This document shows, piece by piece, positions 34,089-43,492 of a DNA stretch of 54,182 bases (position 1 is its first letter; every line of letters begins with the position of its first letter). A program made the translations under genes and the position numbers. Source of the stretch: Myxococcales bacterium (GTDB lineage: Bacteria; Myxococcota; Myxococcia; Myxococcales; JAJYLH01); NCBI GenBank assembly GCA_021787845.1, contig JAJYLH010000040.1, positions 1-54,182 of the forward strand. Direction: 5' to 3'. The notes under the pieces are model-generated. The model made no database searches and was not told the DNA's origin. It was given only the letters and a program-made list of their open reading frames with translations.

Positions 34089-34477
34089 GTCGCACCTCCA
34101 GGCGGGTCGGGTCGGAGCGAGCCGGCCATCCGCCTCGGCGACCGGGTGTGGAAGAGAAGATTTTCCGCCTGAGCGAAAGTCGCGAGGGCGCGAGGTGAAG
34201 TGTAGCTGGCGGGCCGGCCGCGATGCCATCGGGACCCGAAGGCGAAGAGGGCGCGGGAGAGAAGGCGCGGGGGCTGGCGCGACACTTGCTGGACCTGAGG
34301 GAGCGGGGGCGCCGTCGGGGTGCCCCGCGGCGGCGAGGGGAGCGGCGCCGGTCGAAGCCCCGCGGCGCGAAGGGGAAGCGGAGTTCTTCGAGCACCCGGC
34401 GTGCGTTGACGAAAGCGGGATCGATGGGCAAGATCGATGGTTTGACGTCTTAGCGGCCCCAGGGCGCGAGATCACGG
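34089..34477. promoter_or_regulatory. Divergent intergenic region upstream of the six-gene operon
   Basis: 389 bases between divergent starts. A possible sigma-70 promoter for the operon is TTGACG (34406-34411), 17-base spacing, then CAAGAT (34429-34434); the -10 is weak. No operator palindrome stood out. Confidence 0.3.
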
Positions 34478-35599
34478 ATGCGATGGAAAAACGAGGCGGC
34501 CTGGTGGGCCGGGTGGGTAGTGGCGCTCCTGGTCGGCGGGTGCAGCGACAACGTCAAGACGCGCCAGACCCTGCCGCCGGGCGAGCGGATGGACATCTTC
34601 GACCAGGTGACGGTGGGCAAGGTCGACATCCTCTGGGTGATCGACAATTCGGGTTCCACCGCTGACAAGCAGGCCAACCTCGCGCGCAATTTCCACGCGT
34701 TCTTCGACTATCTGACGCAGGCGAAGGTCGACTACCACCTCGCGGTGACGACGACCGACGTGCAGACGGACGCGCCCTGCGGGACGCCGCCCAACACCGC
34801 GCCCTGTTCCAAGGGGCAGCTCTACGCGGCGCCGGGCGAGCCGACGGTGATCACGCCGGCGACGCCGGACCCGGTGGCGGCGTTCCAGAAGAACGTGGCG
34901 GTCGGGACGAGCGGGAGCGGTAACGAGGAGGGTCTGGAGGGGGCGCGGCTGGCGCTCCTGCTCAAGCCCGCGGGATTCCTCCGTTCCGACGCCTACCTGT
35001 ACCTGATTTTCGTCTCCGACGACGACGACCATTCCGACCCGGGCGAGCCGAAGTACTTCTACCGCTTCTTCGCGAGCGAGAAGGGCAAGGGCAACGAGGG
35101 GATGGTCTCCGCCGGGGCGATCGTGGGCGACGTGCCGAAGGGGTGCTACGAGCCGAACGGGGGCGAGGCGCGGGCGGGCACGCGTTACGTGCAGGTGGTG
35201 GACCTGATGGGCGGCCAGGTGGGGTCGGTCTGCTCGACGGAGTTCGCCGACGCGCTCGAGCAGATGGGCATCGACGCGGTGGGGCTTCGGCGCAAGTTCC
35301 AGCTCGCGAAGACCCCGGACGTTTCCTCGATCCAAGTGACCGTGAAATACCCCTGCGGGACCGCGAAGGTCGATCCCGGCTGCGAGAACAAGAGCTCGGA
35401 TTGCTCGGGCGGTGCGACGGGCGGCATCACCTGCGGGATTCCGGAGCTGGCGAACGCGCCGGACCCGCAGGCGCAGAACGCCGCCGACGGCTGGCTCTAC
35501 GAGCCGAGCTCGAACAGCGTCGTGTTCTATGGCAAGAGCATCCCACCGAAGGGCAGCGAAATCGACGTGCTCTACTGGGAGCAGGGGAAGAAGCCATGA
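34478..35599 (+). CDS. VWA-domain lipoprotein, first gene of a coupled operon
   Basis: 373 residues. Signal WAGWVVALLVGGC with lipidation at C22. A von Willebrand A domain follows: MIDAS motif DILWVIDNSGST (D56, S58, S60), a helix with KQANLARNFHAFFDYL, a central conserved region NEEGLEGARLALLL, and the strand YLYLIFVSDDDDHSDPG, whose acidic run may add metal ligands. VWA domains bind protein partners through a divalent cation; here the partner is likely another surface protein of the operon. The C-terminus (TVKYPCGTAKVDPGCENKSS ... SSNSVVFYGKSIPPKGSEIDVLYW) is a small Cys-containing beta domain. The stop overlaps the next start (ATGA). Confidence 0.85.
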   Translation: MRWKNEAAWWAGWVVALLVGGCSDNVKTRQTLPPGERMDIFDQVTVGKVDILWVIDNSGSTADKQANLARNFHAFFDYLTQAKVDYHLAVTTTDVQTDAPCGTPPNTAPCSKGQLYAAPGEPTVITPATPDPVAAFQKNVAVGTSGSGNEEGLEGARLALLLKPAGFLRSDAYLYLIFVSDDDDHSDPGEPKYFYRFFASEKGKGNEGMVSAGAIVGDVPKGCYEPNGGEARAGTRYVQVVDLMGGQVGSVCSTEFADALEQMGIDAVGLRRKFQLAKTPDVSSIQVTVKYPCGTAKVDPGCENKSSDCSGGATGGITCGIPELANAPDPQAQNAADGWLYEPSSNSVVFYGKSIPPKGSEIDVLYWEQGKKP

Positions 35600-37065
35600 G
35601 GCGGGCGATCATCGCGGCGGCGCTGGCGGTGGCCGCCTGCGGGCCGGGCAAGGTCAACGGCGCGAGCGCGAACCTCGAGCTTGCGCCGGCGTCGCTCGAC
35701 TTCGGCCAGCGCCCGGTGCTCGACGACCTGACGCTCAAGGTCCACCTGACGAACTACGGCCTCGCGCCGGTGAGCCTGACCAAGGTCTCGTTGCAGGGCG
35801 ACAGCGCTTTTACTCTCGTCGCGGCGCCGTCGCAGGTGACGGCGGGCGGCGAGGGCGACATCGCGGTCAACTTCGACCCGCAGAAGGAAGAGGCCTATTC
35901 GGGGACGCTGCTCATCGACACCGACGAGCAGGACAAGCTGCACGTCGAGGTGCCGCTGAAAGGGGCCGGGTCGACCGCCGGTTGCGCGACGGTGACGCCG
36001 GCGAGCCTCGACTTCGGGGTCGTCGGCGAGGGGCGCAGCAAGGTCCTGCGCGTGACGGTGACCTCTTGCGGTACCGCTGACCTGGTGATCAAGCACCTCG
36101 CTTTCGTGGAGCCGGGGACGAACGCGGCCTATGGCTTCGTCGGGTCGACGAGGACGCCGGTGACGCTCGCCGCCCACGCCACGGGCCAGAACGACGCCTC
36201 GGCGGACATCAACGTCGTCTTCCAGCCGACCCAAGCGACCGTCGGGACCGACATGACGGGCACCCTGGAAATCGACACGACCGATCCGGAGAACCAGGTG
36301 GTGAAGATTCCGATGACCGCGACCTTGAACCAGAAGCCCATCGCGGTCTGCGGCCAGGACCGGCAGGTCGCGCCGGGCACCACGGTGACGCTCGACGGAT
36401 CGAAATCGCACGACCCCGACGGGACCATCGCGAGCTATCTGTGGACGCTCAAGGTGCCGCAGGGAAGCGCCGCCAAGCTCGACAAGCCGACGGATGTGAA
36501 GCCCTCCTTCACCACCGACCAGCCGGGCGACTACGACGCGCAGCTCGTCGTCGTCGACAACGAGGGGCTCTCGAGCGACCCGGTGACCTGCACCGTCACC
36601 GCGGTCACCGCGCAGAAGCTCGTGATCGAGCTGATCTGGGATTCGCCGCTGGCGGACCTCGACCTGCACTTCCTCGAGCACCAGAGCGACTTCGACACGC
36701 CGATGGACTGCTTCTGGGCCTACCCGCACCCGGCCTGGTCGAGCGACCCCAGCCAGGACCCGGTCGACCTGGGCGACAAGCTCGCCGGCTTCGGGCCGGA
36801 GTACGTCGTCTGGGACCATCCGCTCGACGGCAGCTACCTCATCGACGTCGACTACGTCTCCCCCAACGGCGACCAGAACACCAAGGTGAACGCGACCATT
36901 CGCATCTACATGTACGGCGTCCTCGTGCAGGAGCTCGACCACGAGATGGACAAGTCGGACCAGAGCTGTCCGGCGAGCGACCCGCACTGCGCGGTGTGGA
37001 CGGCGGGCACCATCGCGTGGCCGACCGGCGTCGTCACGCCGGGGAGCGCCGGGAGCGCGCCCTGA
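35596..37065 (+). CDS. Lipoprotein with two ASH-type Ig domains and a PKD domain
   Basis: 489 residues. Signal RRAIIAAALAVAAC. Two tandem ASH/choice-of-anchor-D beta-sandwiches follow: LELAPASLDFGQRPVLDDLTLK ... LLIDTDEQDKLHVEVPLKGAG and ATVTPASLDFGVVGEGRSKVLRV ... LEIDTTDPENQVVKIPMTATL. Next is a PKD domain (VTLDGSKSHDPDGTIASYLW ... GDYDAQLVVVDNEGLSSDP). A C-terminal domain has LVIELIWDSPLADLDLHFLEH ... DGSYLIDVDY, a YfaP-like fold seen in bacterial surface proteins. All are protein- or glycan-binding modules with no catalytic site. Coupled at both ends: ATG in the previous TGA, and its TGA overlaps the next ATG (TGATG). Confidence 0.82.
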   Translation: MRRAIIAAALAVAACGPGKVNGASANLELAPASLDFGQRPVLDDLTLKVHLTNYGLAPVSLTKVSLQGDSAFTLVAAPSQVTAGGEGDIAVNFDPQKEEAYSGTLLIDTDEQDKLHVEVPLKGAGSTAGCATVTPASLDFGVVGEGRSKVLRVTVTSCGTADLVIKHLAFVEPGTNAAYGFVGSTRTPVTLAAHATGQNDASADINVVFQPTQATVGTDMTGTLEIDTTDPENQVVKIPMTATLNQKPIAVCGQDRQVAPGTTVTLDGSKSHDPDGTIASYLWTLKVPQGSAAKLDKPTDVKPSFTTDQPGDYDAQLVVVDNEGLSSDPVTCTVTAVTAQKLVIELIWDSPLADLDLHFLEHQSDFDTPMDCFWAYPHPAWSSDPSQDPVDLGDKLAGFGPEYVVWDHPLDGSYLIDVDYVSPNGDQNTKVNATIRIYMYGVLVQELDHEMDKSDQSCPASDPHCAVWTAGTIAWPTGVVTPGSAGSAP

Positions 37066-38528
37066 TGCTCCGCTCTTCACGCGCGCTCTTCGTCGCGACC
37101 GCCCTGGTCGCCACCGGGTGCAAGCCGGCGAAGAAGCCGCCGCCGGTGCCGGAGTGCTCGGCGAAGAAAGCCTGCACCGGCGGCCTCGTCTGCGTCGCGG
37201 GCTCTTGCGAGCCGTGCAGCCGCGACAACCAGTGCGCGCGCGACGAGATGTGCCATCCGATCAAGCGCCGCTGCGTCCTCCGGCCCTGCTTCGGCCACGA
37301 GTGCAAGGTCCACGACGACTGCCCGCTCGGCGAATACTGCGTCCAAGGCTTGTGCCTCGAGCCCGACGTGGTCACCCCCGACGGCTGCCAGGTGGTGAGC
37401 TGCGCCAACGGCGAGAGCTGCAACACCGGCCAGAAGTGCAACCCGGTCAATCTGGTGTGCGAGGAGGACTTGGGCTGCCAAGAGGACAGCGACTGCCCGA
37501 CCGGCGAGAAGTGCAACGTCGCCGCCGGCGAGTGCGAAGCCGGCTGCACCGCCCAGAACGCGGCGACCGTCTGCGGCGTGAAGAAGGTCTGCTACGAGAG
37601 CCGGTGCGTCGACTGCGTCAAGCCCTCCGACTGCGGTCCTGGTCTCTCCTGCGACGCCACGACCAACCTCTGTGTCAGCCAGACCTCCTGCATCTCCAAC
37701 CGCGACTGCGCGCCGCCGCTCGTGTGCAACCAGGTCACCAAGGAGTGCACGGTCGACCCGGGGCCATGCCTGTCGGCGGAGGACTGCGGGCAGAACGAGA
37801 CCTGCGAATTGTCCACCGGCCAGTGCGTGCCGGCGACCTGCCAGCCGGACCGCTGCGACCCGAACCAGACGATGGCGACCGCGGCGCCGCTCGCGCAGGG
37901 CCTGACGCCGAACCTGACCCTCTGCCAGAACGAAGCCGACTACTTCAAGATCGCGCTGGAGAACGGGGACGAGCTGAGCGTCATCATCGACGTCGACCCG
38001 CTGCTCTCCTTCCACGTGGACATCCTCGACGGCGCCGGCGACGTGGTCGGCTCGGGCGACCTGGCGGCGGACATCGTCGCGTCGGTCGCCGGCGACTACT
38101 ACGTCGAGCTCACCTCGCAGGACGCCTACGTCGCCTATGGCATCCACGCGACGGTCGCCCGCAGCATCCCCTGCCCGGCCGACCCGGGCGAGCCGAACGA
38201 GGATTTCCAGCACGCGACGGCGCTGCCGGTGGGCGACAGCTACGGGTTCACCATCTGCCCCGGGGACGTCGATTACTACGCGGTAGCGGTCCAGCCTGGC
38301 GACACCGTACAAGTGGAGCTTTCGAGCACCCCGGACAACGGGCTCTTGACGCTGACGATGTACGACTCGACCGGCACCCATGAAATCGCGCAGAGCTCCA
38401 CCACCGACCCGGTGCAGACGGTCCAGGCGACGGTGGTGACCGGCAATCGGGTGTACGTCGAGGTCGCGGGGAGCGATCCGACGGTGCAGAACAGCTACGA
38501 CCTGCACGTCGCGGTGTCGGCGCCGTGA
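37065..38528 (+). CDS. Cys-rich lipoprotein with C-terminal PPC domains
   Basis: 487 residues. Signal SSRALFVATALVATGC. Residues ~30-260 are about ten short Cys-rich repeats (CTGGLVCVAGSCEPC; CPLGEYCVQGLCLE; CPTGEKCNVAAGECEAGC; CGPGLSCDATTNLCV), which should be disulfide-bonded outside the cytoplasm. Residues ~275-487 hold two pre-peptidase C-terminal-like beta domains (ADYFKIALENGDELSVIIDV; GEPNEDFQHATALPVGDSYG ... GDVDYYAVAVQPGDTVQVEL). PPC domains usually accompany secreted proteases, but there is no protease part here. Middle gene of the coupled operon; its TGA overlaps an in-frame GTG of the next gene. Confidence 0.8.
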   Translation: MLRSSRALFVATALVATGCKPAKKPPPVPECSAKKACTGGLVCVAGSCEPCSRDNQCARDEMCHPIKRRCVLRPCFGHECKVHDDCPLGEYCVQGLCLEPDVVTPDGCQVVSCANGESCNTGQKCNPVNLVCEEDLGCQEDSDCPTGEKCNVAAGECEAGCTAQNAATVCGVKKVCYESRCVDCVKPSDCGPGLSCDATTNLCVSQTSCISNRDCAPPLVCNQVTKECTVDPGPCLSAEDCGQNETCELSTGQCVPATCQPDRCDPNQTMATAAPLAQGLTPNLTLCQNEADYFKIALENGDELSVIIDVDPLLSFHVDILDGAGDVVGSGDLAADIVASVAGDYYVELTSQDAYVAYGIHATVARSIPCPADPGEPNEDFQHATALPVGDSYGFTICPGDVDYYAVAVQPGDTVQVELSSTPDNGLLTLTMYDSTGTHEIAQSSTTDPVQTVQATVVTGNRVYVEVAGSDPTVQNSYDLHVAVSAP

Positions 38529-38542
38529 GGAAGGAGATGGCC

Positions 38543-41500
38543 ATGCGCGAGGGCGTCGGCGATCGGTTGGCGCGAGGGACGGTCCTCGTCTGGCTGGCGG
38601 CAGCGCTCCTCACTGCCTGCGGGCCGTCGAGCTCCGGCCACCCCGACAGCGGACCGAACGTCCCCGATGGATCGGTGCAGCCCGACGGGGGGACCCCGGA
38701 CGGGGGCGGCGATGGCGGCGCCGACGCGGGCGACGGGGGCGCCGACGGCGGCTCGGTCCCGGTGGTGCTCGGTTCGCTGACGCCCCCCCGCGGCGCTCTC
38801 GAGGGGGGCACGCTGGTCGTGCTCCGGGGCTCGGGCTTCGTCAACGGCTTCGCGCAGAACGGCGGGCTCGAGGCGTCCGCGCAGACCACGGTCACCTTCG
38901 GTGGGAACGCCGCGGTGAGCGTCAACGTCATCGACGACGTGGTGATGGAAGTGAAGACCCCGCCGGGCACCGCGGGCGAGGCCGACGTCACCGTCACCAA
39001 TCCGAACGGCTCGGCCTCCTGCTCGAAGTGCTTCCGATATTTCCAGGCGATTTCGCTGACCCGCCTGAGCCCGGCGCAGGGCTCGACCCGGGGCGGCGAC
39101 ACCCTGACGCTGACCGGGAAGGGGTTCGTTCCCAGCGTGATGGTGCTGGTCGGCGGGAACGCGGCGACGAGCGTGCAGGTGGCGCCGGACGGCACGAGCC
39201 TGACCGCGGTGACGCCGCCGGGAACCGCGGGCAGCGCCGACGTGGGGGTCATCGGCAAGGACAGCTCGGCGTTCCTCTACCGCGCGTTCGTCTACGTCGC
39301 GCCGATGGAGGTGACGAGCGTGTCGCCGCCGGACGGACCGGTCGCGGGCGGCACCAGCGTCACGCTCTCGGGCGGCGGATTCACCTCCGACGCGGGCGTT
39401 TCGTTCGGCGGCGTCGCGGCGACGACGGTCCAAGTCCAGAGCGCGACCACCCTCGTGGCGACGGCGCCGGTGGCGACGCAGGCGGGCGCAGTCGACGTCA
39501 CGGTGACCACCCGGCGGGCGACGGCGACGCTCCCGGGCGCGTTCGCCTACACCGACGATTCCCGGACCCTCGCGCTGTACACGGTGGCGCCCAGGCAGGG
39601 GCCGACGGCCGGGGGCACCTGCGCGCAAGGGCCGTCGACCTGCGTCGCGCTCACCGGAGCGGGCTTCTCGAGCGCTTCCGGGCTCCAGGTGCGCATCGGC
39701 AGCTCGGACGTGGCGAGCCCGACCGTGGTGGACGATCACCTGATCGACGCCGACCTGCCGCCGGGCCCGCCGGGGGTCGTCGATGTCCAGGTGCGCTCCA
39801 CCTCCGGAGCGGCGGTCTTGACGGGCGCCTTCGCCTACGTCGACCCGCTCTCGCTCAGCGGCATCGCTCCCGCCGAGGCGGACGCGAGCGCCAGCCCGCC
39901 GGTGACCGCGACGATTCAGGGCACCGGGCTTTCCAGCTCCTGCGAGGTGTGGATCGGCGGCGAGCCGGCGACCGTCACCCAAGCGGCGAGCGATGGGACG
40001 AGCTTGACGGTAACGGTGCCGCTCGGCAGCCCCGGCGCCCGCGACGTGCGCGTCACCTGCGGCGATCCGGCCTCGCCCACCTATCAGGAGGCGACCTTGG
40101 CGGGCGCCTTCACCTACACCTCGCTCCTCTCGATTCTGCAGGTCGATCCGGATGTCGGCGCCATCGCCGGGAACACCCCGGTGACGGTCTACGGCTCCGG
40201 GTTTCAGACGAGCCTGCAGGTCCTCTTCGGCCCGAATCCGGCGACGAAAGTGACCGTGGTCAGTCCGGTGATCGCCCAGGTTTCGACCCCGCGCGGGAAC
40301 GTGGGAATGGTCGACGTGACGGCCCAGAACGACGCCACCCACCAGGCGGTGCTGAAGGCGGGGTACGGCTACTACGACCCGACCAACATCAACGGCGGCG
40401 GCTCGGACGGCGAGATGCGGGGAATCCTCAACGTGACCGTGCTCAACTCGACGCCGGGCATGAGCGGTCCCGTTCCCGGGGCGACCATCGTCGTCAACGA
40501 CGATCAGCTCACCGGCCTCACCGACGACCGGGGGCAGGTCGACTTCGCCGACCCGGCGCTGTTGAAGCCGGTCACCATCACCGGGACCAAGCCGAAGTTC
40601 GCGGCCTCGACCATCGCGCACATCGACGCGCGCGACGTGACGCTCTACATGCAGATGAACGACGGCGGCCCACCGAGCCCGCCCCAGCCGGGACAGCCGC
40701 CGGCGACCTTCACCGGCACCGTCTGCGGTTTCAAGGTCGCGCCGGATTTCCAGCTCCAGAGCGGGCAGGACCTGGAGGCGCGGGTCTTCATCTCCTATCC
40801 GTACGTCTACGCGGCGCCGCCGTTCGGCTTCCCCGAGACCGGCGCCAAGGTGGCGAGCGACTGCGGCAGCTTCGACATCAGCACCACCCAGTTCGGGCCG
40901 CTCGCGCTCTACGCGCAGTTCGGGGTTGCCGACAACGTGAATTCGACCTTCACCCCGCTGCTGATGGGCGTCACGCGGGGCCTGACCGCTTCGCCCGGGG
41001 CGACGACGACTGCCAACATCGTTCTCGACATGCACCTCGACATGTCGATTCCGATCACGGTGGTGCCGGCCGACGCGCCGCCGGGACAGATGGTCGTCAA
41101 CGCGGTCTACAGCTATCTCGACCTCGGCGGGGAGGGCGTGGTGCCGCTCGCCGAGACCGAAAGCACTGACAACACCTTCGTCTTCGCGAACCACCCGCGG
41201 GTCGATGGCGATGGGCTCTTGTTCCTGAACCTCGCCGGCGTGCTCGACCCGGCGAGCGGGAGCGTCAGCGCGCCGTATTCGTTCTTCTACCGGCGGCAGT
41301 ACGGCGATCCGGAAGCGGGGGTGACGATCGGGCCGATGCTCGCGTTCAGCCAACTCACGAGCCCGCCGGAGGGCGGCACCTTCGCGGGGAACCTCGCCTG
41401 GACCTTCCTCGGCGGCCAACAGGCGGACGTGGCGCAGGTGAGCGTCGAGGAGCCGGCCGGGCTGTCGATGAAGCCGATCTGGGACGTGGTGGTTCCGGGA

Positions 41501-41686
41501 AGCGACCTCTCGGTCGCGCTGCCGCAGAGCGCGCTCGGGAGCATCGACCCCGGCCAGACGATGTTCTGGACTCTGACCACCGCGGACACCCCACGGTTCG
41601 ACTTCAATGATTTCGGCTACCAGCAGCTCTACGTGAACTCCTGGACCAGCTTCACCCAGAACTACGCGTCCTTCAACACGCCATGA
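38543..41686 (+). CDS. Large lipoprotein with about six IPT/TIG repeats
   Basis: 1,047 residues. I place the start at ATG 38543 because AAGGAG ends six bases before it; the open frame reaches GTG 38525. Signal VLVWLAAALLTAC, then a ~40-residue PDGG/DGGADAG linker, then tandem IPT/TIG Ig-like repeats opening LGSLTPPRGALEGGTLVVLR, LTRLSPAQGSTRGGDTLTLT, VTSVSPPDGPVAGGTSVTLS, LYTVAPRQGPTAGGTC, SGIAPAEADAS and ILQVDPDVGAIAGNTPVTVY, each ~90 residues. A carboxypeptidase-regulatory-like domain (VPGATIVVNDDQLTGLTDDR) and a ~400-residue beta-rich C-terminus follow. It is likely a rod-like surface adhesin or scaffold. Largest member of the operon; ATGA overlap with the next gene. Confidence 0.85.
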   Translation: MREGVGDRLARGTVLVWLAAALLTACGPSSSGHPDSGPNVPDGSVQPDGGTPDGGGDGGADAGDGGADGGSVPVVLGSLTPPRGALEGGTLVVLRGSGFVNGFAQNGGLEASAQTTVTFGGNAAVSVNVIDDVVMEVKTPPGTAGEADVTVTNPNGSASCSKCFRYFQAISLTRLSPAQGSTRGGDTLTLTGKGFVPSVMVLVGGNAATSVQVAPDGTSLTAVTPPGTAGSADVGVIGKDSSAFLYRAFVYVAPMEVTSVSPPDGPVAGGTSVTLSGGGFTSDAGVSFGGVAATTVQVQSATTLVATAPVATQAGAVDVTVTTRRATATLPGAFAYTDDSRTLALYTVAPRQGPTAGGTCAQGPSTCVALTGAGFSSASGLQVRIGSSDVASPTVVDDHLIDADLPPGPPGVVDVQVRSTSGAAVLTGAFAYVDPLSLSGIAPAEADASASPPVTATIQGTGLSSSCEVWIGGEPATVTQAASDGTSLTVTVPLGSPGARDVRVTCGDPASPTYQEATLAGAFTYTSLLSILQVDPDVGAIAGNTPVTVYGSGFQTSLQVLFGPNPATKVTVVSPVIAQVSTPRGNVGMVDVTAQNDATHQAVLKAGYGYYDPTNINGGGSDGEMRGILNVTVLNSTPGMSGPVPGATIVVNDDQLTGLTDDRGQVDFADPALLKPVTITGTKPKFAASTIAHIDARDVTLYMQMNDGGPPSPPQPGQPPATFTGTVCGFKVAPDFQLQSGQDLEARVFISYPYVYAAPPFGFPETGAKVASDCGSFDISTTQFGPLALYAQFGVADNVNSTFTPLLMGVTRGLTASPGATTTANIVLDMHLDMSIPITVVPADAPPGQMVVNAVYSYLDLGGEGVVPLAETESTDNTFVFANHPRVDGDGLLFLNLAGVLDPASGSVSAPYSFFYRRQYGDPEAGVTIGPMLAFSQLTSPPEGGTFAGNLAWTFLGGQQADVAQVSVEEPAGLSMKPIWDVVVPGSDLSVALPQSALGSIDPGQTMFWTLTTADTPRFDFNDFGYQQLYVNSWTSFTQNYASFNTP

Positions 41687-42840
41687 AGAGATCTTCGACC
41701 CCCGCGATGCGCGCGCTCGGATGGCTGGCGGCGGCGCTCTCGGCCCTCGCGGGCGCCGGGTGCAGCGGCAACACCAAGACCCATGCGGCCTGCCAGTCGG
41801 ACGCCGATTGCGGCAAGTTCTCTTGCGTCCAGGGCACCTGCATGTGCACCGCCGACGTCCAGTGCGGCGCGGGCCAAATGTGCAACTCGGCCGGCTATTG
41901 CCAGCAGGTCCGCGGGTGCCAGTCCACCCTCGATTGTCCGAAAGGACAGTTCTGCGACATCACCACCGGCAACTGCCTGGACGAGAACCGCTGCACCGTG
42001 GACGTCCAGTGCCCCTTCGGTCAGGTGTGCGATCAGATCCGCTTCGAGTGCGTGGACGGTTGTCGGGACAGTGGCGATTGCAATCTCGGCTCGGTCTGCG
42101 AGTGCCCCGACGGGCAGCCGCGCTGCGCCGATCCAAAGAACTGCCCGACGGGCTTCGAAGGTTGCTCGCAGCTCGGAACCTGCGCGTCCGGCCCCTGCGC
42201 CGACAACTCCTATTGCAAGTACGGCCAGATCTGCCAGTCGCAGGGCCAGGGCGCGCCGGACCGGTGCGTCAACGACACCTCGGGGCCGTTCTGCCAGCCG
42301 TGCACCATCGGCCCCGGCCAGGACTACTGCCCGGGCGACGCGGCGAACTTCTGCCTCGTCGACACGAGCAAGGCCTATGGCTCCTACTTCTGCGGCGTCC
42401 AGTGCCAGCAGGATACGGACTGCCCCTGGGGCTACGGCTGCGACGACGTGCTGATTCTCACCCAGCAGACCTGCGGTTCGGCCAATCAGTGCCAGACCCA
42501 CGACGACATGCCTTGCCAGACTGACCAGGACTGCCCGGGCGGCGAATGCGACACCTCGACCCATCTGTGCCGGAGCATCTGCATTGCCAACGAAGGCGAC
42601 GTGCAGGGGTTCTGCACCTGCTTGGAGGACAGCGACTGCCCGATCGACACCTGCGGGAGCGACGGCCACTGCACCATCTCCCGCAAGATGTGCGACGCGA
42701 ACAACCCCTGCCCGAACATCTACTGCAAGACCTCGACCGATCCCCAGACCAAGAAGACCGTCGGATACTGCTTCATCGGTCGCAACTGCGCGCCGTCCGA
42801 GGGTCTGAGCTGCGATCAGATCACCAACCAGAGCCCATGA
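41683..42840 (+). CDS. Cys-rich repeat lipoprotein
   Basis: 385 residues. Signal LGWLAAALSALAGAGC with a lipobox. Nearly the entire mature protein consists of short Cys-rich repeats of the form CxSDADCGxxxC ... CxxGxC (CQSDADCGKFSCVQGTCMC; CQSTLDCPKGQFCDITTGNC; CTVDVQCPFGQVCDQIRFEC; CQQDTDCPWGYGC; CLEDSDCPIDTC), about ten in all. Similar repeats form the first half of the third gene of the operon. The dense disulfides suggest a stiff extracellular module. No enzymatic motif. ATG lies in the previous gene's ATGA and its own TGA overlaps the next ATG. Confidence 0.8.
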   Translation: MKRSSTPAMRALGWLAAALSALAGAGCSGNTKTHAACQSDADCGKFSCVQGTCMCTADVQCGAGQMCNSAGYCQQVRGCQSTLDCPKGQFCDITTGNCLDENRCTVDVQCPFGQVCDQIRFECVDGCRDSGDCNLGSVCECPDGQPRCADPKNCPTGFEGCSQLGTCASGPCADNSYCKYGQICQSQGQGAPDRCVNDTSGPFCQPCTIGPGQDYCPGDAANFCLVDTSKAYGSYFCGVQCQQDTDCPWGYGCDDVLILTQQTCGSANQCQTHDDMPCQTDQDCPGGECDTSTHLCRSICIANEGDVQGFCTCLEDSDCPIDTCGSDGHCTISRKMCDANNPCPNIYCKTSTDPQTKKTVGYCFIGRNCAPSEGLSCDQITNQSP

Positions 42841-43274
42841 GAGTCGCCATCCTGTTGATCGTCGCCGCGCTCTGGCCGGCAAGTGCGAAGGCGCAGGCCG
42901 TCCCGCGAACGCTCCTGCCGAGCGATGGCGCCGCCGTTCGGCTGATCTCTCCCGGCGCCGGCGCGGGCGTGGCGCACGGGTCGAATCCGACACCAGTCCA
43001 GACAGGCAAGCAAGACGGGGTTCGGACTCCCTGGATCGGACTGGGCGGGTTGTGGCTGGGCGCGTTGGCGCTCGGCGTGACCGCGGGCGTTCTGGCTTAC
43101 CAGGTCAACAGCGGCATCGGGCAGCTCGACGCCCGCTACGCCGCGGTGGGCTTCGCGCCATCGGATTTCCAGGCGGCGCGGGACCTCCACACCAAGCGCG
43201 ACGTCGCCTGGGGACTCGCCGGAGGCTCGGCCGCATTGGCCATCACCAGCGTGGTGCTCGTCATCCGGTTCTGA
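42837..43274 (+). CDS. Small exported membrane protein, last gene of the coupled operon
   Basis: 145 residues. An N-terminal signal peptide (RVAILLIVAALWPASAKAQA) is followed by a flexible Gly/Pro segment and two hydrophobic helices (WIGLGGLWLGALALGVTAGVLAY and WGLAGGSAALAITSVVLVI) separated by ~45 residues (QVNSGIGQLDARYAAVGFAP). I do not recognise a family. Position at the end of a coupled run of lipoprotein genes suggests a membrane anchor or assembly factor for that group. It overlaps the previous stop by four bases. Confidence 0.7.
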   Translation: MRVAILLIVAALWPASAKAQAVPRTLLPSDGAAVRLISPGAGAGVAHGSNPTPVQTGKQDGVRTPWIGLGGLWLGALALGVTAGVLAYQVNSGIGQLDARYAAVGFAPSDFQAARDLHTKRDVAWGLAGGSAALAITSVVLVIRF

Positions 43275-43492
43275 TGGTGCCTGTCCGCTCGACCCGACGA
43301 GACTCAGAAGTGCCTGGCCCGCTGGCCCAGCATGACGGCGAAGTTTTTCGGCGCCGGGCCGGAGGGCCGGCACTACTGGAAACGATGCAAGCACTTACGT
43401 AACGATGAATAGCACCGTCGGGCGGAGGCTTGTCCCCTGTCCTACGACGATCGACCGAGTGCAAGCGTGTCGACCGGATCGGCGCACAACGA
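43275..43492. other. Intergenic region with repeat remnants
   Basis: Holds a family E copy (43351-43377, GCGCCGGGCCGGAGGGCCGG then CACTACT) and a degenerate family F end (43418-43452, GGGCGGAGGCTTGTCCCC then TGTCCTACGACGATCG). It separates the convergent lipoprotein operon and hydrolase gene; no gene seen. Confidence 0.65.
43351..43377. repeat. Interspersed palindromic repeat family E, copy 3
   Basis: GCGCCGGGCCGGAGGGCCGG followed by CACTACT; differs from the copy at 2376-2403 at only a few positions. It is a near-perfect palindrome around the GGGCC-GGAG-GGCC centre. Confidence 0.75.

Noticed and set aside
38495-41419. 974-codon minus-strand ORF opposite the IPT/TIG gene
   Set aside because: Antisense shadow of the IPT repeats; no motif, Arg/His-rich.
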